Positions 1 to 5,505 of a stretch of DNA of 5,505 bases are shown piece by piece. Every line of letters starts with the position of its first letter. The first letter of the stretch is position 1. The stretch comes from Neisseriaceae bacterium (GTDB taxonomy: Bacteria; Pseudomonadota; Gammaproteobacteria; Burkholderiales; UBA11063), in NCBI GenBank assembly GCA_947454215.1, contig CANGJN010000058.1, positions 1 to 5,505 on the forward strand, given 5' to 3'. The position numbers and the translations under genes were made by a program. The notes under the pieces are model-generated. The model was not told the DNA's origin. It worked only from the letters and a program-made list of their open reading frames with translations, and made no database searches.

Positions 1-470
1 GCACTGCCAATATCACCAAAATGATTTCCAGGTTTTACTTGTTCTATTCCTAGCCACATAGCCTCAAAAGTTATATCACATAATCTTTTAGCATAAGTTG
101 CAACTGTTCCAACACAAAACATTCTAGATGTATCTCCATGATAACCATTTTTATAAACAGTAATATCAATATTTATTATATCACCATTCTTCAATACTCT
201 ATCCCCAGGAATTCCATGACAAATTTCATTGTTTACAGAGGTACATATAGATTTTGGATATGGTTTATTTCCTGATTCACCACAATAATCTAGTGGTGAT
301 GGATATGCCTTTTGAACATTAACAATATAATCATGACATAGTTTATCTAATTCATCTGTACTGACACCAATTTTAACATAATCTGCAATATAATCTAACA
401 CCTCTGCTGCTAATTTACATGAGATTCTCATAAATTGAATATCAGTCTCATTATTAATATATATATTCAT
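1..470 (-). CDS. map: Methionine aminopeptidase type I, N-terminal part (runs off window)
   Basis: Cytosolic metalloprotease that removes the initiator methionine from nascent proteins. I translated 156 full codons; the C-terminal part lies beyond base 1. The start aligns with the family N-terminus, with MRISCKLAAEVLDYI matching the E. coli MRVAGRLAAEVLEMI region. Seen motifs are PYPKSICTSVNNEICHGIP (His85, substrate-binding His), GDIINIDIT (Asp102, metal ligand) and GYHGDTSRMF (Asp113, metal ligand). The remaining ligands (two Glu and one His) would lie outside the window. Before the PKS motif there is a loop YPSPLDYCGESGNKP, longer than in E. coli Map and like the YPSPLxY subgroup of type I enzymes. 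It is the last visible gene of the operon, 11 bases after the trpS stop, with a weak AAGAAGTG ribosome-binding site at 475-482. The identification is firm; whether the full gene is intact cannot be seen. Confidence 0.95.
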   Translation of the reverse strand, partial: MNIYINNETDIQFMRISCKLAAEVLDYIADYVKIGVSTDELDKLCHDYIVNVQKAYPSPLDYCGESGNKPYPKSICTSVNNEICHGIPGDRVLKNGDIINIDITVYKNGYHGDTSRMFCVGTVATYAKRLCDITFEAMWLGIEQVKPGNHFGDIGS

Positions 471-481
471 TTTTCACTTCT

Positions 482-1684
482 TTAATAATTTATATTCATT
501 ACTTTTTTTACTATTTGAATAGTATTTTCAGCAATATCAATAGCCTTTTCTGCACCATCAGTTAAAATATTTTTAACTAAATTATAATCCTTAGAATATT
601 GTTTAGAATTTTCAATAAATTTCAATTGCTCTTTATTTATAGAATCTATTAAAGGACCTTTGCAATCAAGACAACCAATTTTAGCACTTCTACATCCATT
701 ATCAACCCATTGAAGAACCTCTTTATTTGAATAAATCTCATGCAATCTCCATACAGGACACTTTGTAGGGTTTCCTGGATCCTTTAATCTTATTCTTGCA
801 GGATCTGTTTCCATTGACTTTATTTTCTTAGATATATTATCATAACTTTCTTTAAGGCTAATTGCATTATTAAAATTTGTAGACATTTTATTACCATCAG
901 TTCCAATTACCTTACAATTACTACCTATTATTGAGTTAACTTCATTAAAAATAACTTTTCCTTTATTTTCTAAAAAAGCAAATAATCTACTTTTTTCTCC
1001 AATAGATAAGTTTAAAGTATCCATCAATAAATAGCGTGCTTTTTCTAAAGAATCATCATTTCCATCTTGTTGATAATTTTGTAATAAATTAAGATAAATT
1101 TGTGATTTCTTTTTCCCTAATTTTTTAATTACTTCAACAGCTTTATCTTCAAAACCTATCTCTCTACCATATAGGTGATTAAATCTTCTAGCAATTTCTC
1201 TTGTTAATTCAACAAAAAATAAATGATCCTCTCCAGAGCATACAAATTTTGCATTATACAATAGAATATCAGTGCACTTCAATAAAGAATATCCCAATAA
1301 ACCATAGGTTGAAATATCTTTATGAATATAATTTTCAATTAATTCTTTATAAGATGGAACCCTTTCCAGCCAACTTACAGGAGTTATTAACGACAGTAAT
1401 AAGTACAACTCTTTAGTTTGAGGAACATGAGATTGAGCAAAAATATACACTTGGGTTGGATCTACGCCACAAGATAACCAATCAATTACCATTTCATATA
1501 TTTTATTTTTAATCTCTTTTGTATTTTCAAAATCCAATATCAAAGAGTTGATATCTGAGATAATAAAAAAACATTCATGTTCATATTGTAAGTCAATCCA
1601 TTTTTTTATCAATCCATGATAGTGTCCTATATGTAGTTTACCATCAGAATTAATAGTCGATACAACACGCGAAATATTGTCCAT
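482..1684 (-). CDS. trpS: Tryptophanyl-tRNA synthetase, long proteobacterial form with altered catalytic motifs
   Basis: Class Ic aminoacyl-tRNA synthetase that charges tRNA-Trp. The 400 residues match the long form typical of betaproteobacteria rather than the roughly 334-residue E. coli type. The extra length includes a segment around residues 180-260 before the KMSKS loop. Seen: HIGH at 18-21, AQSHVPQTKEL near 83-93, TPVSWLERVPSYKE at 101-114, the tryptophan-reading Asp in TDILLY (Asp139), VELTREIARRFNHLYG at 158-173, and the C-terminal KIGCLDCKGPLIDSI at 335-349. Several usually fixed positions differ: the N-terminal PTG/PSG is SDG (13-15), GYP is GYS (131-133), VPVGEDQ is VCSGEDH (148-154), and KMSKS is KMSTN (266-270). 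The frame is open throughout and the rest of the fold is well kept, so this is not a plain pseudogene. The start has a TAAGG ribosome-binding site ten bases upstream, overlapping the stop of the preceding gene. It is most likely the cell's TrpRS, but a second copy elsewhere cannot be excluded. Confidence 0.93.
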   Translation of the reverse strand: MDNISRVVSTINSDGKLHIGHYHGLIKKWIDLQYEHECFFIISDINSLILDFENTKEIKNKIYEMVIDWLSCGVDPTQVYIFAQSHVPQTKELYLLLSLITPVSWLERVPSYKELIENYIHKDISTYGLLGYSLLKCTDILLYNAKFVCSGEDHLFFVELTREIARRFNHLYGREIGFEDKAVEVIKKLGKKKSQIYLNLLQNYQQDGNDDSLEKARYLLMDTLNLSIGEKSRLFAFLENKGKVIFNEVNSIIGSNCKVIGTDGNKMSTNFNNAISLKESYDNISKKIKSMETDPARIRLKDPGNPTKCPVWRLHEIYSNKEVLQWVDNGCRSAKIGCLDCKGPLIDSINKEQLKFIENSKQYSKDYNLVKNILTDGAEKAIDIAENTIQIVKKVMNINY

Positions 1685-1694
1685 TTAAGTTAAA

Positions 1695-1699
1695 CCTTA
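1695..1699 (-). promoter_or_regulatory. trpS ribosome-binding site inside the upstream stop codon
   Basis: TAAGG on the minus strand lies ten bases before the trpS ATG. Its TAA is itself the stop codon of the M50 protease gene, so termination of one gene and initiation of the next are physically joined, which favours translational coupling. Confidence 0.6.
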
Positions 1700-2344
1700 C
1701 TGAATTAAAATAGGAATTAAAGACATAAAATATGCATATAATGGTTTAATAATAACAAAAAGTGCACCGGTAAAAATTAATAATAAAATAATAATCATGC
1801 CATAAGGTTCCAATCTTGCAAATTTAAATGCCATTTGTGTAGGTAACATCGAAAAAACCATCCTTCCTCCATCTAGTGGTAGAATAGGAATAAGGTTTAT
1901 GAGCATCAAACTGATATTAATAGAAATACCAGCATAAGCCATGTAACTTAATGGTGTACCAAAATATGGGTTTATAACTAAAGCTAATTTTAGGAATAAT
2001 ATCCAAATAAGATACATAATAAAATTTGATAAAGGGCCTGCAAGACATACCCAAAACATATCCTTTTTGGGATTACGTAATCTACCAAAATTAACTGGAA
2101 CTGGTTTTGCCCATCCAAATATAAAACCACCAAATATTAAACCTATTAATGGAATGATTATAGTGCCAATAACATCAATATGTTTTATAGGATTCAAGGT
2201 TAATCTTCCTAAAGTTTTTGCTGTTGAATCTCCATATTTTAATGCAAAATATCCATGTGAAACCTCATGAACTGTCACTGCAAAAATTAAAGGTATGGCA
2301 TAAATAACTATTTTCTGTAGTATGGTTAAATCTAAATCACTCAT
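1697..2344 (-). CDS. Site-2 protease family (M50) membrane zinc metallopeptidase
   Basis: Intramembrane zinc protease of the short YwhC-like branch of the S2P/M50 family; its substrate is unknown. The 215 residues are mostly hydrophobic, with about five to six membrane segments. Seen: the zinc-binding HEVSH at 26-30 in the first part, followed by GYFALKYGDSTAKTLGRLTL (31-50) and NPIKHID; FGWAKPVPVN at 76-85; AGPLSN at 102-107; and the third zinc ligand in NLIPILPLDGGR at 150-161 (Asp158). All catalytic residues are present and the length is normal for this PDZ-less subgroup. The ATG directly follows the TAA of the phosphohexomutase gene (TAAATG), with a good AAAGGTGAG ribosome-binding site seven bases upstream inside that gene's last codons. 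In betaproteobacteria I recall this family often lying next to trpS, so the pairing looks ancestral. The family call is secure; the role is not known. Confidence 0.93.
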   Translation of the reverse strand: MSDLDLTILQKIVIYAIPLIFAVTVHEVSHGYFALKYGDSTAKTLGRLTLNPIKHIDVIGTIIIPLIGLIFGGFIFGWAKPVPVNFGRLRNPKKDMFWVCLAGPLSNFIMYLIWILFLKLALVINPYFGTPLSYMAYAGISINISLMLINLIPILPLDGGRMVFSMLPTQMAFKFARLEPYGMIIILLLIFTGALFVIIKPLYAYFMSLIPILIQ

Positions 2345-3712
2345 TTAAAAACTCACCTTTGCATATTTTTTTAATATAATTCTAAATTGTTTTTTAATTC
2401 TCTCTAACCCTTCATGAGATTCAGACTCAAATCTTAATACCAAAACAGGTGTCGTATTCGAAGCCCTTACTATACCAAACCCATCTCTATACTCTACCCT
2501 TAAACCATCAATTGTTATAACTTCAATACTATTTTCAAATTTAGCATTAGTTTTTAATTTTTCAATTATTTTATGTTGTTCACCATCACTCACTTGTATA
2601 TTTATTTCAGGTGTAGAAATTGAGTTTGGAAGCGCATTTAATAATGAAGATGGATTTATCACCTTCGATAATATTTCTAATAATCTAGCACCGGCATATA
2701 CCCCATCATCTACTCCAAACCATCTATCATTAAAAAATATATGTCCAGACATTTCACCTGCTAACATAGCCCCAGTCTCTTTTATTTTAGATTTAATAAA
2801 GGAATGACCAGTTCTACACATTATTGGCTCTCCTCCATTTTCTTTAATCCACTTAGATAACAACTTAGAGGATTTAACATCAAATATTATTTTAGCTCCT
2901 GGATTTTTTTCTAAAATATGAGCAGTAAATAGCATCATTTGCCTGTCAGGATATATAATATTACCATCTTTGGTAACAACTCCTAACCTATCTCCATCAC
3001 CATCAAATGCCAAACCAATTTCTGCATCACTATTTTTTAATGCTTTTATTAAGTCACTTAGATTTTCTGGTTTAGATGGATCTGGGTGATGATTTGGAAA
3101 CCTTCCATCCACCTGACAAAATAAACCTAATACTTTGGCTCCCATTCTTCTAAATAAAGCCGGAGCTATTTTTCCAGCAACTCCATTTCCAGCATCTATA
3201 ATAATAGAAATTTTTCTTTGTAGCTTTATATCACCGACTATGACCTGCATATAATCTTCTGTAATATTAAGATTGTAACAGTTAGCAGTTAAATTATTTT
3301 TATAATCTTCATTAACAAGCCTATCATATATTTCTTTAATTTTTTCACCATAAAGAGTTTCTTGTGATATAACCATCTTAAATCCATTGTACTCAGGTGG
3401 ATTATGGCTTCCCGTAATCATAACACCCGAATATGTTTCTAATCTATAATTTGCAAAATAAACCATTGGAGTAGTTACTTCTCCGATATTGTATACATTG
3501 CAACCAGCAGACATTACGCCTTCAATCAAACATTTAGCTAAACTAGGACTACTTAACCTACCATCGTAACCTATTACAAGACCTTTATTTTTTTTTTCGA
3601 TACAAATTGTACCTAATACTTTACCTAAATTTGTAACTACTTTGGGTGACAACTCTGTATCAATAACCCCCCTAATATCATATGCTTTAAATATTTCTAT
3701 TGGATATTTCAT
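2345..3712 (-). CDS. algC: Phosphomannomutase/phosphoglucomutase (alpha-D-phosphohexomutase)
   Basis: Interconverts hexose 6-phosphate and hexose 1-phosphate (mannose and glucose) through an enzyme-bound phosphoserine, supplying sugar nucleotides for LPS and other envelope glycans; cytosolic. The 455 residues are close to Pseudomonas AlgC (463). All four domains are present: KAYDIRG at 9-15, the phosphoserine loop TGSHNPPEYNG at 100-110 (Ser102), the magnesium loop AFDGDGDR at 235-242, the sugar-specificity loop GEMSGH at 319-324, and the C-terminal phosphate-binding loop RASNTTP at 416-422. No key residue is missing. It is the first gene of the operon, with a weak AAGTGG ribosome-binding site (3719-3724) six bases before the ATG and an extended -10 promoter about 45 bases upstream. 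A run of ten A residues in the mRNA spans codons 39-43. The symbol is given by similarity to the bifunctional enzyme; the preferred sugar cannot be read from sequence. Confidence 0.94.
   Translation of the reverse strand: MKYPIEIFKAYDIRGVIDTELSPKVVTNLGKVLGTICIEKKNKGLVIGYDGRLSSPSLAKCLIEGVMSAGCNVYNIGEVTTPMVYFANYRLETYSGVMITGSHNPPEYNGFKMVISQETLYGEKIKEIYDRLVNEDYKNNLTANCYNLNITEDYMQVIVGDIKLQRKISIIIDAGNGVAGKIAPALFRRMGAKVLGLFCQVDGRFPNHHPDPSKPENLSDLIKALKNSDAEIGLAFDGDGDRLGVVTKDGNIIYPDRQMMLFTAHILEKNPGAKIIFDVKSSKLLSKWIKENGGEPIMCRTGHSFIKSKIKETGAMLAGEMSGHIFFNDRWFGVDDGVYAGARLLEILSKVINPSSLLNALPNSISTPEINIQVSDGEQHKIIEKLKTNAKFENSIEVITIDGLRVEYRDGFGIVRASNTTPVLVLRFESESHEGLERIKKQFRIILKKYAKVSF
2352..2360 (-). promoter_or_regulatory. 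Ribosome-binding site of the M50 protease gene
   Basis: AAAGGTGAG on the minus strand is the strongest Shine-Dalgarno sequence in the window. It sits inside the last codons of the phosphohexomutase gene, seven bases before the ATG that follows that gene's stop with no gap. This arrangement supports coupled translation. Confidence 0.7.
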
Positions 3713-3757
3713 ATTTTACCACTTACTTATAAAATTAATTTTTAAATACAAGTATAT

Positions 3758-3768
3758 ATTATAACATA
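3758..3768 (-). promoter_or_regulatory. Extended -10 promoter of the phosphohexomutase-M50-trpS-map operon
   Basis: On the minus strand this reads TATGTTATAAT: a perfect TATAAT (3763-3758) with the TGN extension. A -35 at 17-base spacing would be TTATTA, which is weak, as is common with extended -10 promoters. The inferred start lies near 3751, giving a leader of about 40 bases to the ATG. An identical 11-base element faces the other way at 4231-4241. Confidence 0.6.
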
Positions 3769-3995
3769 TTTTAAATAATTTAATAAACAACTTATAAAAA
3801 TTTATATGCTATTACTCAATAACTGTTAAAATATAGTATTACTAATTATTAAAATTTTAAAACCAAAATCTCATTTTTAATATAATGATTAGATTTATCA
3901 TAATACTAATACTACATACTACTCATCAGCATATAACATATTGAGTTATTTGAAATATTAATAGTTTGATTATCAGATATATTAAATTTAAACAT
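3758..3995. repeat. Left arm of long diverged inverted repeat
   Basis: Pairs with 4005-4241 in opposite orientation about a centre near 4000. Collinear anchors, found by hand, are 3758-3768 with 4231-4241 (11 of 11), 3818-3826 with 4167-4175 (9 of 9), 3917-3929 with 4074-4086 (13 of 13), and 3992-3995 with 4005-4008. Around the 13-base anchor, 3905-3944 against 4059-4098 matches at 30 of 40 positions without gaps. Between anchors the arms align only with small gaps, and AT richness inflates identity. The anchors sharing one centre, with coordinate sums of 7993 to 8003, are the real evidence. Confidence 0.6.
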
Positions 3996-4028
3996 GCTGT
4001 AATAATGTGAATATTTAAAATTAACTTG

Positions 4029-4054
4029 AAAATTATCTAAAAAAATTATCTAAT
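4029..4054. repeat. Two-copy 13-base tandem repeat
   Basis: AAAATTATCTAAA is followed at once by AAAATTATCTAAT (12 of 13 identical). It lies in the inner part of the right arm, near the centre of the inverted repeat, and is probably a small slippage duplication. Confidence 0.6.
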
Positions 4055-4215
4055 GATATCAATGCATTAACTACTGATGAGTAGTAACGAGTATTTGTGA
4101 AAACTATGTATTACACAACAAATAAAGATTGTAGATTTGATAATAAAATAAATTTTCATAAAAGTTACAGTTATTAGAATAATTATACTTAAGTCTGTCA
4201 TCAGTTGTGTTTTTA

Positions 4216-4229
4216 TTGATATAAATCAA
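4216..4229. promoter_or_regulatory. FNR/ANR-type dyad TTGAT-N4-ATCAA
   Basis: TTGATATAAATCAA is a perfect match to the half-sites and spacing of the FNR/ANR/FixK family operator. It sits six bases upstream of the TATAAT of the yhdP-side promoter, centred at about -25 from the inferred start. A bound protein there would block polymerase rather than activate it as at the classic -41.5 position. In such AT-rich DNA a chance match is possible, and it is unknown whether this organism keeps an FNR-type regulator. Confidence 0.4.
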
Positions 4230-4230
4230 C

Positions 4231-4241
4231 TATGTTATAAT
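4231..4241 (+). promoter_or_regulatory. Extended -10 promoter of the YhdP-like gene
   Basis: TATGTTATAAT contains a perfect TATAAT at 4236-4241 with a TGN extension; the -35 candidate TTATTG is at 4213-4218 (17-base spacing). The inferred start lies near 4248, giving a leader of about 150 bases. The element is identical to the one driving the opposite operon (3758-3768). Confidence 0.55.
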
Positions 4242-4325
4242 TTTATTTTTAATTAACAAATGAAAATGATATTGCATATATTACCATTATTTTTTAACCG
4301 TTTTATAGTATACAACACATCAAAT

Positions 4326-4367
4326 TATCAATTTAATAATGTTATTTATTTTAAATATCAATTTAAT
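4326..4367. repeat. 12-base direct repeats, 30 bases apart, in the leader
   Basis: TATCAATTTAAT occurs at 4326-4337 and again at 4356-4367. The second copy is extended into a palindrome, ATCAATT-T-AATTGAT (4357-4371), 14 bases before the YhdP-gene ribosome-binding site. It could be an operator or a small mRNA hairpin (six-base stem, three-base loop), or simply low-complexity DNA. Confidence 0.35.
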
Positions 4368-4385
4368 TGATTTCAAATCATATAT

Positions 4386-4390
4386 AGGGA
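4386..4390 (+). promoter_or_regulatory. Ribosome-binding site that fixes an ATT start
   Basis: AGGGA ends eight bases before ATT at 4399-4401 and five bases before ATT at 4396-4398. It is the only purine-rich Shine-Dalgarno-like site near the N-terminus of the YhdP-like frame. It decides the start choice because no ATG or GTG exists in that frame between the TGA at 4393-4395 and the membrane segment. Confidence 0.55.
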
Positions 4391-4398
4391 ATTGAATT

Positions 4399-5505
4399 AT
4401 TAAAAAGTTTATTTTAATTTTAATCTTAATATATTTGGGTATTGTTTCAACAGCTATAGTTGTGACATCATATATATTTTTTAATTTAAATAGTTTTAAA
4501 TTAAGGATTGAAAATGTTATTTATAGGCACACCGGATACTTATTAAAAATCTCAGATATCAGAACAAGCCTTAGTTCATCCTTACATCCAAAAATTATAA
4601 TCAATAATGCAATAATAAAAAACCCTATTGATTTAAGTCAAAGTTTTAAAATAAACAAATTATCTTTAATTTTTTCTTATAAAAGTATCTTAAGTTTAGA
4701 ACCTATTTTTGAATCAATTAATATTTCTGGTACAAATTTACATTTCGAGTATCTTAAAAATAAAAGTTTCGTTTTAAATGGAGTAAATTTAAATAATCCA
4801 GATCAAAAATTATTAAATAATGCACAAAAAAGCAATATTGATATTGAAAAATGGTTATTAAAACAAAAGAATATAACTTTATCTAACTTTAATCTTTCGT
4901 ATAAAAGTTACCGCAATAAATATAAACCATTAATTTTAAATAGTGTTAATTTATTTTTAGAATCGGAGGATAAATTTAAACACAATTTATTATTAACTGT
5001 TAATAGTGAAGAAAATAATGCCAATCAATTGTTAAGTGCTAATTTACACTGGATTGGTGAAAATTTTTCTGATATTAAAAAATGGAAAATAGGTGATCTA
5101 ACAATTAAAGCATATCAACAAAATAATGCTGTAAATAATAGTCTAAAAAATTATTTTTATTTACCATCTGCTTTAAACAATCTTAATACAGACACCTTAA
5201 TAAGTTCTGAAATTGAAAATGGTAAATTAAACTTTTTTTATGCTGACTTTGATTTAAAAAATTTAATTTATGCAATTAAAAACAACAAAAATTTCATTAA
5301 TTTTCCTATTTTTGGTGGTAAAATACGAATTTACTTACTTAACAATAACAAATACAATATCATGGCTCATAATTTTAATATTAAAATAAATAATGGATAT
5401 TTATTAAAAAATAAAGATGTCAGTGGTAGTTATACGATAAACAAAGATGGTTATCTTAAAATTGAAAATATAGATTTAGCATCTTTTAATAATATAATTT
5501 CATTA
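4399..5505 (+). CDS. yhdP: YhdP-family AsmA-like membrane protein, N-terminal part (runs off window), probable ATT start
   Basis: Inner-membrane-anchored, largely periplasmic protein of the YhdP/TIGR02099 family. In E. coli, YhdP acts with TamB and YdbH in moving phospholipid to the outer membrane. The 369 visible codons are open to the window edge; full-length relatives have about 1,250 to 1,400 residues. Seen: Lys-Lys then one membrane helix (about residues 4-28), a short soluble linker with an HTGYLLKISDIRTSLSSSLHP stretch (44-64), and AsmA-like repeated beta-strand sequence. The most telling family feature is KWLLKQKNITLSNFNLSY near residues 151-168, matching the WLLxQxxIxIxxxxLxW pattern of YhdP proteins. 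The in-frame TGA at 4393-4395 excludes an upstream start. ATT at 4399 gives Met-Lys-Lys with good ribosome-binding-site spacing. TTG at 4435 is possible but lacks a ribosome-binding site and would shorten the helix. Codon use is strongly AT-biased like its neighbours. The family call rests on remembered patterns and is moderately firm. Confidence 0.78.
   Translation, partial: MKKFILILILIYLGIVSTAIVVTSYIFFNLNSFKLRIENVIYRHTGYLLKISDIRTSLSSSLHPKIIINNAIIKNPIDLSQSFKINKLSLIFSYKSILSLEPIFESINISGTNLHFEYLKNKSFVLNGVNLNNPDQKLLNNAQKSNIDIEKWLLKQKNITLSNFNLSYKSYRNKYKPLILNSVNLFLESEDKFKHNLLLTVNSEENNANQLLSANLHWIGENFSDIKKWKIGDLTIKAYQQNNAVNNSLKNYFYLPSALNNLNTDTLISSEIENGKLNFFYADFDLKNLIYAIKNNKNFINFPIFGGKIRIYLLNNNKYNIMAHNFNIKINNGYLLKNKDVSGSYTINKDGYLKIENIDLASFNNIISL

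Larger units (their letters stand above)
4005..4241. repeat. Right arm of long diverged inverted repeat
   Basis: Reverse-complement partner of 3758-3995; the central loop is about 3996-4004. This arm carries the FNR-type dyad at 4216-4229. The mirrored place in the left arm (3770-3783) holds the all-AT palindrome TTAAATAATTTAA (3771-3783). The right arm is about as long as the left; offsets between anchors imply only a few small insertions and deletions. Confidence 0.6.
3713..4398. other. Long non-coding spacer between divergent operons
   Basis: About 690 bases without a convincing gene. I saw no tRNA or rRNA, no GC-rich rho-independent terminator, no transposase remnant and no recognisable decayed protein. 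The central 480 bases form a diverged inverted repeat, and the two ends carry outward promoters and leaders. In betaproteobacteria I recall glnE often preceding the yhdP-type gene. A lost glnE could have left such a gap, but no trace of it is readable here. Confidence 0.7.

Noticed and set aside
1201..1416. Plus-strand open frame opposite trpS, about 71 codons
   Set aside because: It lies entirely antisense to a well-supported trpS reading frame, begins at TTG without a ribosome-binding site and resembles no known protein; a shadow frame.
2067..2270. Plus-strand open frame opposite the M50 protease gene, about 67 codons
   Set aside because: Antisense to conserved M50 motifs, with no ribosome-binding site and no recognisable product; its proline- and isoleucine-rich composition mirrors the membrane protein on the other strand.
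4109..4210. ACACAAC (4113-4119) and GTTGTGT (4204-4210), followed by a T run, as a terminator
   Set aside because: The stem is only seven bases with an 84-base loop and no gene ends upstream on that strand, so it does not look like a rho-independent terminator.
3758..4241. Insertion sequence or MITE bounded by the inverted repeats
   Set aside because: No transposase remnant and no target-site duplication at either edge; the arms meet almost at the centre, unlike ordinary terminal repeats. Left open only as a possible origin of the block.
4260..4370. 36-codon ATG frame in the yhdP leader as a real small gene
   Set aside because: No Shine-Dalgarno sequence, no recognisable product, and only low-complexity AT-rich codons; kept only as a possible leader feature.
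3713..4398. Decayed glnE or another protein pseudogene in the spacer
   Set aside because: I read the region for conserved peptide stretches and saw none; stops are dense and the mirrored structure explains the sequence better than a degraded coding region.

Overview
The window is strongly AT-rich and uses the standard genetic code (tryptophan is TGG). It looks like part of the chromosome of a reduced-genome betaproteobacterium. The phosphohexomutase, the roughly 400-residue tryptophanyl-tRNA synthetase and the YhdP-type protein all read most like betaproteobacterial versions. The base composition and the long non-coding spacer suggest an endosymbiont, for example an Alcaligenaceae relative such as the trypanosomatid symbionts (Kinetoplastibacterium type). 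That assignment is inference from remembered family sequences, not a database match.

Minus strand, 3712 down to 1, reads as one tight operon: phosphomannomutase/phosphoglucomutase, then a site-2-protease-like M50 membrane metallopeptidase, then TrpRS (trpS), then methionine aminopeptidase (map, cut by the window edge). Gaps are 0, 12 and 11 bases. The ribosome-binding sites of the second to fourth genes lie in or against the end of the gene before. The operon joins envelope sugar supply, membrane proteolysis, tryptophan charging and N-terminal methionine removal. These are housekeeping jobs with no shared pathway.

The spacer 3713-4398 holds no convincing gene. Most of it (about 3758-4241) reads as one long, diverged inverted repeat centred near base 4000. 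At its two outer ends the same 11-base extended -10 element (TATGTTATAAT) faces outward, one copy toward each operon. Inside the right arm, next to its promoter, lies a perfect FNR/ANR-type dyad (TTGAT-N4-ATCAA).

Plus strand, 4399 to the window edge, is the N-terminal part of a YhdP/AsmA-like inner-membrane protein, thought to help move phospholipid to the outer membrane. It has no ATG, GTG or well-placed TTG start. The best start is an ATT codon, eight bases after an AGGGA ribosome-binding site and followed by Lys-Lys and a membrane segment.

The points most worth a second look are the mirrored spacer, the eroded catalytic motifs of TrpRS, and the AUU start of the YhdP-like gene.
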